A stretch of DNA of 64,000 nt from Verrucomicrobiota bacterium (GTDB lineage Bacteria > Verrucomicrobiota > Verrucomicrobiia > Limisphaerales > J093), in assembly GCA_022710935.1 (NCBI GenBank), contig JAKLFY010000009.1:51161-115160 (forward strand). The letters are read 5' to 3'. Positions 45,672 through 53,927 of the stretch are shown one piece after another (the stretch's first letter is position 1; every line of letters starts with the position of its first letter). The position numbers and the translations under genes were made by a program. The notes beneath the pieces are model-generated. The model did not search any database. It was not told the DNA's origin and worked only from the letters and a program-made list of their open reading frames with translations.

Positions 45672-46717
45672 GGCCGGGGCGTGCCTGGCTGGGGAGGAGC
45701 GAGACACTTGGATTTCATGTCGAGGAGTATGCGGTCGGTGATTTGGCGTACGGCGTCCGCGTAGGTGTCCACGTTGGTCCTGTTGACGATCACCAACCCA
45801 GCGTCGATGAATTGGTACTCCTCGATCGGCGTCCAGCCCTCATCGAGCAGGCGGAGCAGCGCGCACGACACGTAGCCGTGCCCGAAGGGGTTCTGGGCGA
45901 CCGTGGCGTCGATGGCCCCGTCGCGGATCGCCTGCAGGGTTGTCGGGTGGGTATCGATCCCGATGAAGCGGATTCGCTTGTGCCGGGGATCCTTGTGCCA
46001 CTCGGTGAGGAGTGACGCCGCCGCGACGGTCGGGTTGAACCCGGTGGCGATCATGCCGTCGATTTGCTCGGCGCGCGCGGCGAGCGCGCTCTGGATTTTC
46101 GTCGTCGCCTCGCCCATCTGCATCATGTCCGAGAGCGTCTGGACGATTTGGACGTCCGGGTGTTGGGCGACGACCTCGCGCAGGCCTTCGTCGCGTTTGC
46201 GCGTGTTCACATCGGTCACCGCTTCGAGCAGGTTCAGGATCCGCCCGCGTCCTCCCATCAGGCGGATCAGTTCCTCCGCGGCGATCATGGCGCTCTTCTT
46301 GACATCGGTCGCGACGGTGAACAGGGCCGGTGTGGGCAGGGCGGGTTCGGCGCCGTACACGACGACTTTCTGATCGCGGCCGCGCAAGAGTCGGAACAGG
46401 GCGTTGGCGCCGGCCGGATCGCCCGGGTAGAGGCTGAAGCCGCGGTATCCCTGGGTCGAGAGGGCCTCGACGTTGACGTTCTGGTTGTCCTGGGTCCATT
46501 CCTGGCCCACCGTGCAATGGATTGGCGTGCCGGTGTCGCGGGCAAAGGCCTCGACGCCGCTGCGCACCTCGGTGATGTAGGGATGCACGGCGTTGCCGTA
46601 CCAGACGAGGGCGGGCCGGGCCGCCTCGCGCCGCAGGGCCTTCACGCCCACCACGGTCACCGCGATCGCAAGCGCGCAGGCCAGCGGGATGCGATGGCGG
46701 ACAAGGCTCGAAGTCAT
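45668..46717 (-). CDS. Periplasmic sugar-binding protein (type 1 periplasmic-binding family)
   Basis: 349 residues starting MTSSLVRHRIPLACALAIAV, with a signal anchor or signal peptide. The RbsB-like fold shows LVWYGNAVHPYITEVRSGVE, YRGFSLYPGDPAGANALFRL, the hinge region ELIRLMGGRGRILNLLEAVT, DVNTRKRDEGLREVV and FIGIDTHPTTLQAIRDGAID. No lipobox cysteine is present. It delivers a sugar or sugar-like ligand to the permease encoded next, with translational coupling. Ligand identity is not visible; the neighbouring oxidoreductase gene (divergent) might act on the same compound (inference). Confidence 0.85.
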   Translation of the reverse strand: MTSSLVRHRIPLACALAIAVTVVGVKALRREAARPALVWYGNAVHPYITEVRSGVEAFARDTGTPIHCTVGQEWTQDNQNVNVEALSTQGYRGFSLYPGDPAGANALFRLLRGRDQKVVVYGAEPALPTPALFTVATDVKKSAMIAAEELIRLMGGRGRILNLLEAVTDVNTRKRDEGLREVVAQHPDVQIVQTLSDMMQMGEATTKIQSALAARAEQIDGMIATGFNPTVAAASLLTEWHKDPRHKRIRFIGIDTHPTTLQAIRDGAIDATVAQNPFGHGYVSCALLRLLDEGWTPIEEYQFIDAGLVIVNRTNVDTYADAVRQITDRILLDMKSKCLAPPQPGTPRP

Positions 46718-46814
46718 GCGTTGCGGGAGGCTAATCCCGGACCCGGACGGCGACGAGCGGATTCGTATTCACCGGGGCCCGTGCATCTGGAGATTGTCGG
46801 TTGGAATGGAGTTT

Positions 46815-46980
46815 GCGCCGTGTGGGGGCACGCGGCCTACAACACCGATCTCTGTCTCGCTGTAGGCCGGGTCCCCTGACCCGGCGTCCGCACCGGTGGC
46901 TGTCTTCGCGCCGCGTGGGGGCACGCGGCCTACACCGGCAATCTCCATCCGTTGTAGGCCCGGTGCCCTCACCGGGCGAC
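46815..46980. repeat. Dispersed repeat family E, copy 2, in the intergenic space
   Basis: Several hairpin units follow each other: GCGCCGTGTGGGGGCACGCG, GGCCTACAACACCGATC, CTCGCTGTAGGCCGGGTCCC, GTCTTCGCGCCGCGTGGGGG, and GTTGTAGGCCCGGTGCCCTC. They match the copy at 29770-29882 in part in reverse order. They fill most of the 353 bases between the binding-protein gene and the oxidoreductase gene, which diverge, so both promoters must lie within or right beside repeat DNA. Confidence 0.8.
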
Positions 46981-47070
46981 AGAACACCAACAACAAACAG
47001 ATGCACCGCACCGGGGCCAGGGGCCGAATTCCGCGTTGACGGCCCGGTGGCTTGGCCGTCAAATCCAGCC

Positions 47071-48393
47071 ATGAACACATTTCAAATCCACATCAGTCGC
47101 CGTCGTTTTCTCGCCCGGTCAGCCGTTGCGGCTGGTTTGCCTCTCTGGTGCCTGGACGAACCGCGCGGCCAGGCCGCCCAGACCAGGCCTTTGGGCGCCA
47201 ATGACAGGCCGGGCATTGGACTGATCGGGTGCGGCGGCCAGGGGCGTGGCGACTGCAACTGGGCGAGGAACTACGGGGCGGTGATTGCCGTGGCGGATGT
47301 GGATGACGGGCATGCTGGGGAGGCGCAGAAGCAGTTCAACGCCCCGCACAGGTTCAAGGATTTTCGCAAGCTGCTCGAACGGGACGACATACACGTGATC
47401 ATCAACGGCACGCCCGATCACTGGCATACGCTGGTCAATATCGCGTCCGCCCGGGCGGGCAAGGACATCTACAGCGAGAAGCCGCTGACGCTCACCATCG
47501 GGGAGGGCAGGGCGCTGGTGCAGGAGATCCGCAAGAACCAGCGCGTTCTACAGGTCGGCAGCCAGCAGCGCAGCGACGCCCGTTTCCGCCTGGCGTGTGA
47601 ACTGGTGCGCAACGGGCGCATCGGGCGGCTCGAGCACATGGTCGTCGGACTCCCCACCGGTCCGCGCGAGGGTCCGTTCCCCGCCGTGCCGGTGCCGACT
47701 GGACTCGATTGGGATTACTACCTGGGTCAAACGCCCAAGGTGGATTACAACGGACACAACAGTCACTGGAATTTCCGCTGGTGGTATCAGTTCTCCGGCG
47801 GCCAGATGACCGACTGGGGCGCGCATCACAACGACATCGCGCAGTGGGGCAACGGCACCGAACGGTCCGGCCCGGTCGAGGTGGATGGGAAAGGGCTGGT
47901 CGAGATGATTCCCGGGGGTTACGACGCGATGGCCAAGTACCGAATCGACTGCAAGTACGCCAACGGTGTGACGATGGCGATCGTGGACGAAGGCACCGTG
48001 ACCGACCGCAACGTGGTCGGCGACGGCAAGAGCACGCCCAACGGTGTGCAATTCATCGGCACGGACGGTTGGATCTACGTGAGCCGGGGCGAAATCAAGG
48101 CGAACAAGCAGGAACTGATCGAGGAACCGCTGCCGTCCGGCGCCACGCGGCTGCACAAGAGCGACAATCACATGGGCAACTTCTTCGAGTGCGTCCGCTC
48201 CCGCAAGGACCCGATCTGCGATGTGGAAATCGGGCACCGCTCGATCAGCATCGCCCATCTGGGCGTCATCTCGGTGCGCATGAAACGCCCTCTGCGCTGG
48301 GATCCAGCGAGGGAACAGTTCGTCGACGACGCCGAAGCGGACCGCTGGCTCAGCCGCCCGATGCGCGCCCCGTACGACATGAGCTTCATCTAA
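47071..48393 (+). CDS. TAT-exported Gfo/Idh/MocA-family oxidoreductase
   Basis: 440 residues from ATG 47071. A twin-arginine leader (HISRRRFLARSAVAAGLPLW) opens the chain. The NAD(P)-binding domain has IGLIGCGGQGRGD, AVADVDDGHAGEA and the catalytic-domain signature YSEKPLTLTIGEGRALVQ. The C-terminal sheet domain follows with WWYQFSGGQMTDWGAHHNDI. In Verrucomicrobiota such exported enzymes probably oxidise sugars or inositols with a tightly bound cofactor in the periplasm. It diverges from the sugar transporter genes. The TAA stop (48391-48393) is the first three bases of a family D repeat. Confidence 0.92.
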   Translation: MNTFQIHISRRRFLARSAVAAGLPLWCLDEPRGQAAQTRPLGANDRPGIGLIGCGGQGRGDCNWARNYGAVIAVADVDDGHAGEAQKQFNAPHRFKDFRKLLERDDIHVIINGTPDHWHTLVNIASARAGKDIYSEKPLTLTIGEGRALVQEIRKNQRVLQVGSQQRSDARFRLACELVRNGRIGRLEHMVVGLPTGPREGPFPAVPVPTGLDWDYYLGQTPKVDYNGHNSHWNFRWWYQFSGGQMTDWGAHHNDIAQWGNGTERSGPVEVDGKGLVEMIPGGYDAMAKYRIDCKYANGVTMAIVDEGTVTDRNVVGDGKSTPNGVQFIGTDGWIYVSRGEIKANKQELIEEPLPSGATRLHKSDNHMGNFFECVRSRKDPICDVEIGHRSISIAHLGVISVRMKRPLRWDPAREQFVDDAEADRWLSRPMRAPYDMSFI

Positions 48394-48459
48394 CCCGCAT
48401 ATTACACCCCGTCTGTGCACATGGCAGTCAGACTTCGCAAGAGGACTGGTACACGGGTT
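48391..48459 (+). repeat. Dispersed repeat family D, copy 2, starting at a stop codon
   Basis: TAACCCGCATATTACACCCC, GTCTGTGCACATGGCAGTCA and GACTTCGCAAGAGGACT end in an imperfect closing arm ACGGGTT. The leading TAA is the stop codon of the oxidoreductase gene. Compare 31170-31228 and the inverted copy 59827-59898. The rest of the gap to 48581 has no gene. Confidence 0.75.
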
Positions 48460-48580
48460 GGAAAAGCAGAACCGCGCCAGGCCTGAGAGACCGAGAAATG
48501 CAACACACTGTTCCCATGGCAGAACGCCTTCAGAACCGACACGAGGCTCTTGGTTCCCTTTCCGGGCGCGGTTTTGCCAC

Positions 48581-48625
48581 AGCCCGGATGTGAGACTCCG
48601 CGAAGCTTTGTGAAACATCCGGGCT
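48581..48625. repeat. Palindromic REP-like element (AGCCCGGATGT)
   Basis: Perfect 11-base arms AGCCCGGATGT (48581-48591) and ACATCCGGGCT (48615-48625) enclose 23 bases. Closely related palindromes lie at 52932-52978 and 59782-59829, and a half copy at 31918. It is preceded by CGGGCGCGGTTTTGCCAC, a string also found at 43393. Confidence 0.85.
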
Positions 48626-48658
48626 AAGGTTGGCGCGTATGCGCGGCCGCGGGAGGGT

Positions 48659-48830
48659 AGGGGCGTCCTCGTCCTTGGCGGATGGGATCGCAAAATGCGT
48701 TCGCGGGCGACGAGGACGTCGCCTCTCCTGTGCACTGCTCGTGCACAGGAACATGTAGGAGCGGGGACGTCCTCGTCCCCGACCAATGGGGTCGTCGAAT
48801 GCGTTCGCGGGCGACGAGGACGTCGCCCCG
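48659..48830. repeat. Dispersed repeat family C, two units before the pseudouridine synthase gene
   Basis: Two palindromic units, 48659-48726 and 48763-48829, each run from GGGGCGTCCTCGTC or GGGGACGTCCTCGTCCCC to GCGACGAGGACGTCGCC with ATGCGTTCGCGGGCGACGAG inside. Between them is a small dyad (TGTGCACTGCTCGTGCACA). The open frame of the following gene extends back through the second unit, but the protein homology begins only after it. Confidence 0.8.
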
Positions 48831-48845
48831 ATGCGTGATTGTCCG

Positions 48846-50444
48846 ATGCCCAACATCGTTCCATGTCTGCTGTTCGAGGATGATCATCTGCTGGTGGTGA
48901 ACAAGCCGCCGGGCTGGAACACGCACGCGCCCAGTCCCTACGCCGGCGAGGGCATCTACGATTGGCTGCGACATCGGGATGTGCGCTGGACGGATCTGGC
49001 GATCATTCATCGTTTGGACAAAGAGACCTCGGGCGTTCTGGTGTTTTCGAAGAGTGTCCTGGCGAACCGCGAACTCACCCGCCAATTCACCGCGCGGCAG
49101 GTCAAGAAACAATACCTCCTGGTCACCGATCGCCCGGTCCCGGCCGCGCCGTTGCGGTTCACGTCGCATCTGGTCCGGGATGGCGATCGGTATCGCAGCC
49201 AGCCCCCGGGCCGCCCGGGCACGCCGGCGGAGACCGTTTTTCGACCGTCTGAGAGCATGGGCGAGCGCACGACGGTCGAGGCCTTCCCGGCAACCGGGCG
49301 AACGCATCAGATCCGCGTGCACGCCGCGGCCGCCGGTTTCCCGATTTTGGGTGACCCGCTTTATGGCGGGACCCCCGCCGCGCGCCTGTATTTGCACGCA
49401 GCGTCCGTCACCCTGCGGCACCCGGCCACAAGCCAGACCGTGGTCTTTTGCGCGCCGGCGGACTGGGATCGGGATCCTGCCCAGGCGCTGCGCGGCGGCT
49501 TCATCGCCCCGGACGAGACGGATGCGTATCGGGTCATTCACGGCGCCGCCGACGGCTGGCCCGGATGGTACGTGGATCGACTGGGTCCGTTTCTGCTGTC
49601 GCAAAGCGAGGGGCAACTGACGGGCGACCAGAAAGCCGCGCTCGAACGGTGGATGGCCGGGATGTCGGTGCGCGGTGTCTATCACAAGCAGCGCGACCGG
49701 CGGGTTCGTTCATCGGCGCCGGAGGATGTGGCGCCGCAGCGGGTGCTTGGCGAACCGGTGTCCGGGGATGTGATGGTGCGCGAGAACGGATTGTGCTATG
49801 CGGTGCGGTTTGACCAAGGCTACTCGATCGGTCTGTTCCTCGATCAACGCGACAATCGGCGGCGCTTGCTGACCGGGCACATTGCGGGCGGGCTTTCGGC
49901 GTATCCGGACGGCTGCAAGGGCGTCGAGGTGCTCAACCTGTTCGCCTACACATGCGCCTTTTCGGTCGCAGCGGCCCGGGCGGGCGCGCGGGTGACCAGC
50001 GTCGATCTGGCGCGCAAGTATCTCGACTGGGGGCGGCGTCATTTTGCGGTGAACCAAATGGACCCCGATGGGCATGATTTCCTTTATGGAGACGCATTCG
50101 ACTGGCTGCGGCGCCTGGCGAAACGGGGGCGGCGGTTCGACCTGGTGCTTGTCGATCCGCCCACGTTTTCGACATCGAAGACCGGCGGGCGATTCCGGGC
50201 TGAAGCCGACTGGCCGCGGCTGGCCCGGGCCGCTCTTGCTGTGCTCGCGCCCGGCGGCTGGCTCTTTGCGTCAACCAATGCCGCCCGGCTCGAACCGGGG
50301 CGTTTCCTCGACCAACTCACCGCAGCCGCCGGCGAGGCTCGGCGCCGCGTGCTCGACAGGCATTACGCTCCCCAGCCGCCCGATTTCCCGATATGCCGCG
50401 CCGAGCCCGCGCATCTGAAGACCGTGTGGCTGCGGATCGAGTAG
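48846..50444 (+). CDS. RluA-type pseudouridine synthase fused to an RlmI-like SAM methyltransferase
   Basis: 532 residues from ATG 48846 (MPNIVPCLLFEDDHLLVVNK); ATG 48831 is an alternative, and earlier starts lie in repeat DNA. Residues 1-215 are an RluA-family synthase: VVNKPPGWNTHAP, catalytic Asp in IIHRLDKETSGVLVFSK and GRTHQIRVHAAAAGFPILGD. From about 235 a second enzyme follows: AYRVIHGAADGWPGWYVDRL, DQGYSIGLFLDQRDNRRRLL, VLNLFAYTCAFSVAAARAGA, SVDLARKYLDWGRRHFAVN and the motif LVLVDPPTFSTSK of 23S rRNA cytosine-5 methyltransferases of the RlmI/RlmK type. One chain thus carries two rRNA-modifying activities, presumably targeting 23S rRNA. No PUA domain is obvious between them. Confidence 0.9.
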   Translation: MPNIVPCLLFEDDHLLVVNKPPGWNTHAPSPYAGEGIYDWLRHRDVRWTDLAIIHRLDKETSGVLVFSKSVLANRELTRQFTARQVKKQYLLVTDRPVPAAPLRFTSHLVRDGDRYRSQPPGRPGTPAETVFRPSESMGERTTVEAFPATGRTHQIRVHAAAAGFPILGDPLYGGTPAARLYLHAASVTLRHPATSQTVVFCAPADWDRDPAQALRGGFIAPDETDAYRVIHGAADGWPGWYVDRLGPFLLSQSEGQLTGDQKAALERWMAGMSVRGVYHKQRDRRVRSSAPEDVAPQRVLGEPVSGDVMVRENGLCYAVRFDQGYSIGLFLDQRDNRRRLLTGHIAGGLSAYPDGCKGVEVLNLFAYTCAFSVAAARAGARVTSVDLARKYLDWGRRHFAVNQMDPDGHDFLYGDAFDWLRRLAKRGRRFDLVLVDPPTFSTSKTGGRFRAEADWPRLARAALAVLAPGGWLFASTNAARLEPGRFLDQLTAAAGEARRRVLDRHYAPQPPDFPICRAEPAHLKTVWLRIE

Positions 50445-50456
50445 GGCGTCCGCGGA

Positions 50457-52913
50457 TCATTCCGTCGTTCGAGCCCGATAGAAGGCGCGGGGGCGATTGG
50501 TCGCAGCGACATCGCGGAAGGTCGAGCGTCCGGAGGTGTCGGTGACCGCGATTCGCGCATCCCAGTCGGCGAGGTCGATCGAGGACTCGATTGCGTAGGT
50601 GGTGTCGGCGGTGCCATGCAGGTCGAGTGTTGTGCCGGCCAGTGGCGACCATTCGCGCAGTTCGAGGTTGGGCCGGGACGGTTTGAGGGCGGGCAACCGC
50701 ACGGTGACTTCGCCCAAAGCATCGCTCTTGAGCAGGAAGTAATCGCTTTCGAGTCCGGACCCGACCGATCCGGCGATCCACCCGCAGAATCCGTGGCGCG
50801 CCGCGGAGGCCGGATAGTAATCCCACCAGAGCAGCCAGGCATCCGGCTCGGGCGTGTCTCCATCCGCGCGCCAGAGCCGCGCTCGGAGTTCCGGCGAGCC
50901 TGTGAGGTCGCGCGGTTCGTGTCGGATGCGCAGCCAGTACCAGGTGTTTGGCTGCCAGGCGAACCTGCCTCTCGGTCCCTGCGGCAGCGAGTCGCCGCTC
51001 AGCTCGATGCCCTGACCCGACGCCGCGCTCGAATGCAGTTGGCACGACAGGCCCGTGCGCGCGTCCGGATCGACGCAGAGCGCAAGGCCACCCCACGGGC
51101 CGTCGTCGGGCGTCGGGCCGGCCATTCGGATGCGGGCGAGGATCTCGCACGATTCGAGGCCTGTCTCCGGCTGTTCGAGGAGCAGTCGACGGGGAGCGCC
51201 CGGCGCAGGAGACAACCGCAAGAGACCGTCGGCAACGCGAAAGAAGTCGGCAGCGCCGCCCGCGGTCGACCACTCGGCGCCCAGGGGGCCGGAGAAATCC
51301 TCCTGCCATCCGCGCAGCGTCTGGCCCGCTTCGGCTGGAAGGCCGAGTCGGACGACGGTCACCCGTCGCACCGTGAGTGCAGGCCCTTGGAGGGCGATGC
51401 GGAAATCCGCTCCGCCGTTCTGCGAATTGAGGAAGCGGGATTCGAGAAGGCGGAACCTGGCCTTCTTCCATTGTCCCATGTTGTTGAGGGTGACGCTGGT
51501 CTTGCTTGCCGTGTAGGCGCCATTGAAGGGGGCGTTGGGATCCGGGCCGTCGTATTCGATGCGGAACGAGCCCGTGCCGGCGTCGAAATACTCGACGTCG
51601 ACATCCACCAGCATCAAGTCGGCCCACTTGAAGGAGTCGTGGATTTGGAAGTAGATGTACTTGCCCTGATGGACCGTGGACACGGTTTCCCGGCACTCGT
51701 GACCTCCCGCGGTCGCGGGGCGCGTGATGCCATCGGCATGGTCGAACTGGATCAGACCCTGGGACTCGTTGGTGGCCCCGAGACTTGTGGTGACGGACCG
51801 AACGTCCGAGTACGGGCCGCGGGGGCGGGGCGGTTTGATGCCCGCTTTGAACATGTCCGCGAACTTGCGATTGAGATCGAGGTACTGGCGTCCGTACTCC
51901 TTCGAGGCGGCGATGTCCGTGCCCTCGTGGTATTCGTTCCACGTTTCGACATGGACCAGCAGCGAGGGGTTGCGGAGGAGACGCGTCCAGTTGCGCTCGA
52001 AAAAGGCGCCGTCTTCGCGCGGAACGATCAGCGGCTCGCGACCCGGGACGGCGGAGTGGTCGTAGCCGGGGCCGAGGGCGGCCACGCCCGGGTTCTTGAG
52101 CGAAATTGCGCCGCCCCATGCGTAGGTGTTGTCCGCCCGGACGTTCCACGAGATCTCGCGCACGATGTACGGACGCCGCCCGCCGAAATCGCGCGGGAAG
52201 GACTCCGCGACGAAGTCGATGCAGGTCTGGTCGTGGGCGGCGGCAAAGCTGGCCGCGTAGAGGAAGACCACGGGGCGATCGTCGATCATCGCCCAATACC
52301 TCGGGGGGATGAGCGAGAAGAAATCGCGGATACTCTCGTAAAACCATTGGCGTCCGTAATCCGTCGTGAGGTCGATGCGTCGTCCGGCCGCGTTGTGTTC
52401 GAGCGTCGAGGTGTCGTAGAAGAGGCCGACGCGGGGCGGTTGTTTGCCCTCGGCGCGCAGCCCGTCGAGGGCGGCGACCAGTGGGGGCAGACCGGCAAAG
52501 CTCCACGGTTGGTCGGCAACGGGCTTGCCGGCCGCGCGTTGGGACGGTTCGCCCCAGTAGACCGGCAGCAGCACGTCGATCCCGGCGGCCATCATGTCGA
52601 GCAACTGCTGCCGATGCCAGGAGTTGGATTTGTAGGAAAAGCCGGTCAGCGTGGGCGGATGATCGGTCAGGGCGTCGCTGCCGTCGCCGTTCAGGATGTG
52701 GGCGCCGCTGTAGACATCGTACCAGTAGAAATACGAGGTCAGCACAACCCGGTCCTGTGCGGTGAAGCTGACGGCCTGGGCGAAGTCGTCCGGCCTGAGG
52801 TTCACATGCGGCCCGATGGGCGGATTGATCTCGGCGGCCATCGCGCCTGCGGATGTCAGACCGGCGCACAAGGCGAGCCCGAGCCCAAGGATCGAAAGGC
52901 ATGTTTTTTTCAT
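50457..52913 (-). CDS. Large secreted DUF5010/GH99-like glycoside hydrolase-type protein
   Basis: 818 residues with signal peptide MKKTCLSILGLGLALCAGLT. A TIM-barrel-like domain of the DUF5010 type spans about 40-400: VVLTSYFYWYDVYSGAHIL, MMAAGIDVLLPVYWGEP, DRPVVFLYAASF and the acidic motif LVHVETWNEYHEGTDIAAS, which resembles the catalytic loop of GH71/GH99 enzymes. A concanavalin-like domain (FRIEYDGPDPNAPFNGAYTA) and a second lectin-like domain (WQEDFSGPLGAEWSTAGGAA) follow, and the C-terminus YAIESSIDLADWDARIAVTD, RAFYRARTTE is the tail typical of secreted proteins in this phylum. A polysaccharide-active enzyme is likely; the substrate is unknown. Confidence 0.8.
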   Translation of the reverse strand: MKKTCLSILGLGLALCAGLTSAGAMAAEINPPIGPHVNLRPDDFAQAVSFTAQDRVVLTSYFYWYDVYSGAHILNGDGSDALTDHPPTLTGFSYKSNSWHRQQLLDMMAAGIDVLLPVYWGEPSQRAAGKPVADQPWSFAGLPPLVAALDGLRAEGKQPPRVGLFYDTSTLEHNAAGRRIDLTTDYGRQWFYESIRDFFSLIPPRYWAMIDDRPVVFLYAASFAAAHDQTCIDFVAESFPRDFGGRRPYIVREISWNVRADNTYAWGGAISLKNPGVAALGPGYDHSAVPGREPLIVPREDGAFFERNWTRLLRNPSLLVHVETWNEYHEGTDIAASKEYGRQYLDLNRKFADMFKAGIKPPRPRGPYSDVRSVTTSLGATNESQGLIQFDHADGITRPATAGGHECRETVSTVHQGKYIYFQIHDSFKWADLMLVDVDVEYFDAGTGSFRIEYDGPDPNAPFNGAYTASKTSVTLNNMGQWKKARFRLLESRFLNSQNGGADFRIALQGPALTVRRVTVVRLGLPAEAGQTLRGWQEDFSGPLGAEWSTAGGAADFFRVADGLLRLSPAPGAPRRLLLEQPETGLESCEILARIRMAGPTPDDGPWGGLALCVDPDARTGLSCQLHSSAASGQGIELSGDSLPQGPRGRFAWQPNTWYWLRIRHEPRDLTGSPELRARLWRADGDTPEPDAWLLWWDYYPASAARHGFCGWIAGSVGSGLESDYFLLKSDALGEVTVRLPALKPSRPNLELREWSPLAGTTLDLHGTADTTYAIESSIDLADWDARIAVTDTSGRSTFRDVAATNRPRAFYRARTTE

Positions 52914-52931
52914 TCAGAGTCTTCGCATCCT

Positions 52932-52978
52932 CAGCCCGGACACTTCACAAGGCTGCGCGCGATCTGATGTCCGGGCTG
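52932..52978. repeat. Palindromic REP-like element (CAGCCCGGACA)
   Basis: Perfect 11-base arms CAGCCCGGACA (52932-52942) and TGTCCGGGCTG (52968-52978) enclose 25 bases. It fills the gap between the DUF5010-type gene start and the uracil-DNA glycosylase stop and is related to the palindromes at 48581 and 59782. Confidence 0.85.
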
Positions 52979-52991
52979 TGGCGTGATCAAG

Positions 52992-53927
52992 TCAAGTCCC
53001 GCGCAGGAAGAAGCTGCGTTGTTTCTGGCTGATCGGGAGGCCCAGACGCGCCATCACCTCGAGCATGTCCTCCCAGACCTTGCGCTTTTCGGCCAAGGCC
53101 TGGTTGCGCAGGAGGTAGGCCGGGTGGTAGGTCGGCATCAGGGGAATGCCGTGAAACTCGAGCCAGCGGCCGCGCAGCTTCGTGATGCCCTCCATCTTGC
53201 CCATCAAGCCTTCGACGGCTGTTCCGCCCAGGGCCACCAGCACCTTCGGCTGGATGATGTCGATTTGCGCCAGCATGTGCGGCAGGCAGGTGGCCATCTC
53301 GATCGGCGTCGGCTTGCGATTCCCGCTGCTCTGGCCGGGGGTGTCCGGACGGCATTTCAGGATGTTCCCAATGTAGACCGTCTCGCGCGACAGCCCCATC
53401 GTCTCGATGATGCGGGTCAGCAACTGGCCGGCCTTCCCCACAAACGGGATGCCCTGCGCATCTTCATCCGCTCCGGGCGCCTCGCCCACAAACATGAGTT
53501 CCGCACGGGCGCTGCCCGTTCCGAAAACCACCGTGCGCCGGCTGCTGGCCAAATGCTCGCACTTCCGGCATGGGAGAACGCGGGCGCGCAACGCCTCGAG
53601 AGCGGATTCCTTGTCGACGGGCGAGAGCGTCGGGCGGCCGGGACGATTTGGCCCGGGACCGGCGTGGTCCGCGGACGGGCTGGAAGCCGGGGGCGGGGTT
53701 GGGGGGCGAGCGGAGCGGGGCATGGGGGCGGATGGCAGTGGCGCCCGCCGCGACGGTGCGGGCGGGCGCGAACACGATTGGTTCAGGGCGGCCCATGTGT
53801 TGGCATGGACCGGGACGAACCGGACGCCATGGGCTCGCAGATCTTCGAGATGGCCGATGGCGGCGTCGATCAGTTCATCGAGCCCCGCATGGCTCTCGGC
53901 GCTCACGACAAGCCCTTGACTTCCCAT
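52992..53927 (-). CDS. Family 4 (iron-sulfur) uracil-DNA glycosylase
   Basis: 311 residues from ATG 53927 (MGSQGLVVSAESHAGLDELI), which overlaps the end of the preceding oxidoreductase gene by 25 bases. A Pro/Ser-rich linker at about 50-105 precedes the catalytic domain. Four Cys expected to hold the 4Fe-4S cluster are present: LPCRKCEHL, then NILKCRPDTPG and EMATCLPHM with 16 residues between the last two. The uracil-binding motif is GEAPGADEDAQGIPFVGKAG, and the leaving-group His region is PTYHPAYLLRN. It excises uracil from DNA. The overlapping start suggests translational coupling to an unrelated gene. Confidence 0.93.
   Translation of the reverse strand: MGSQGLVVSAESHAGLDELIDAAIGHLEDLRAHGVRFVPVHANTWAALNQSCSRPPAPSRRAPLPSAPMPRSARPPTPPPASSPSADHAGPGPNRPGRPTLSPVDKESALEALRARVLPCRKCEHLASSRRTVVFGTGSARAELMFVGEAPGADEDAQGIPFVGKAGQLLTRIIETMGLSRETVYIGNILKCRPDTPGQSSGNRKPTPIEMATCLPHMLAQIDIIQPKVLVALGGTAVEGLMGKMEGITKLRGRWLEFHGIPLMPTYHPAYLLRNQALAEKRKVWEDMLEVMARLGLPISQKQRSFFLRGT

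Noticed and set aside
50616..52967. 783-codon plus-strand open frame opposite the DUF5010-type gene
   Set aside because: A shadow frame; the minus-strand product has a signal peptide, a catalytic motif and known domains.
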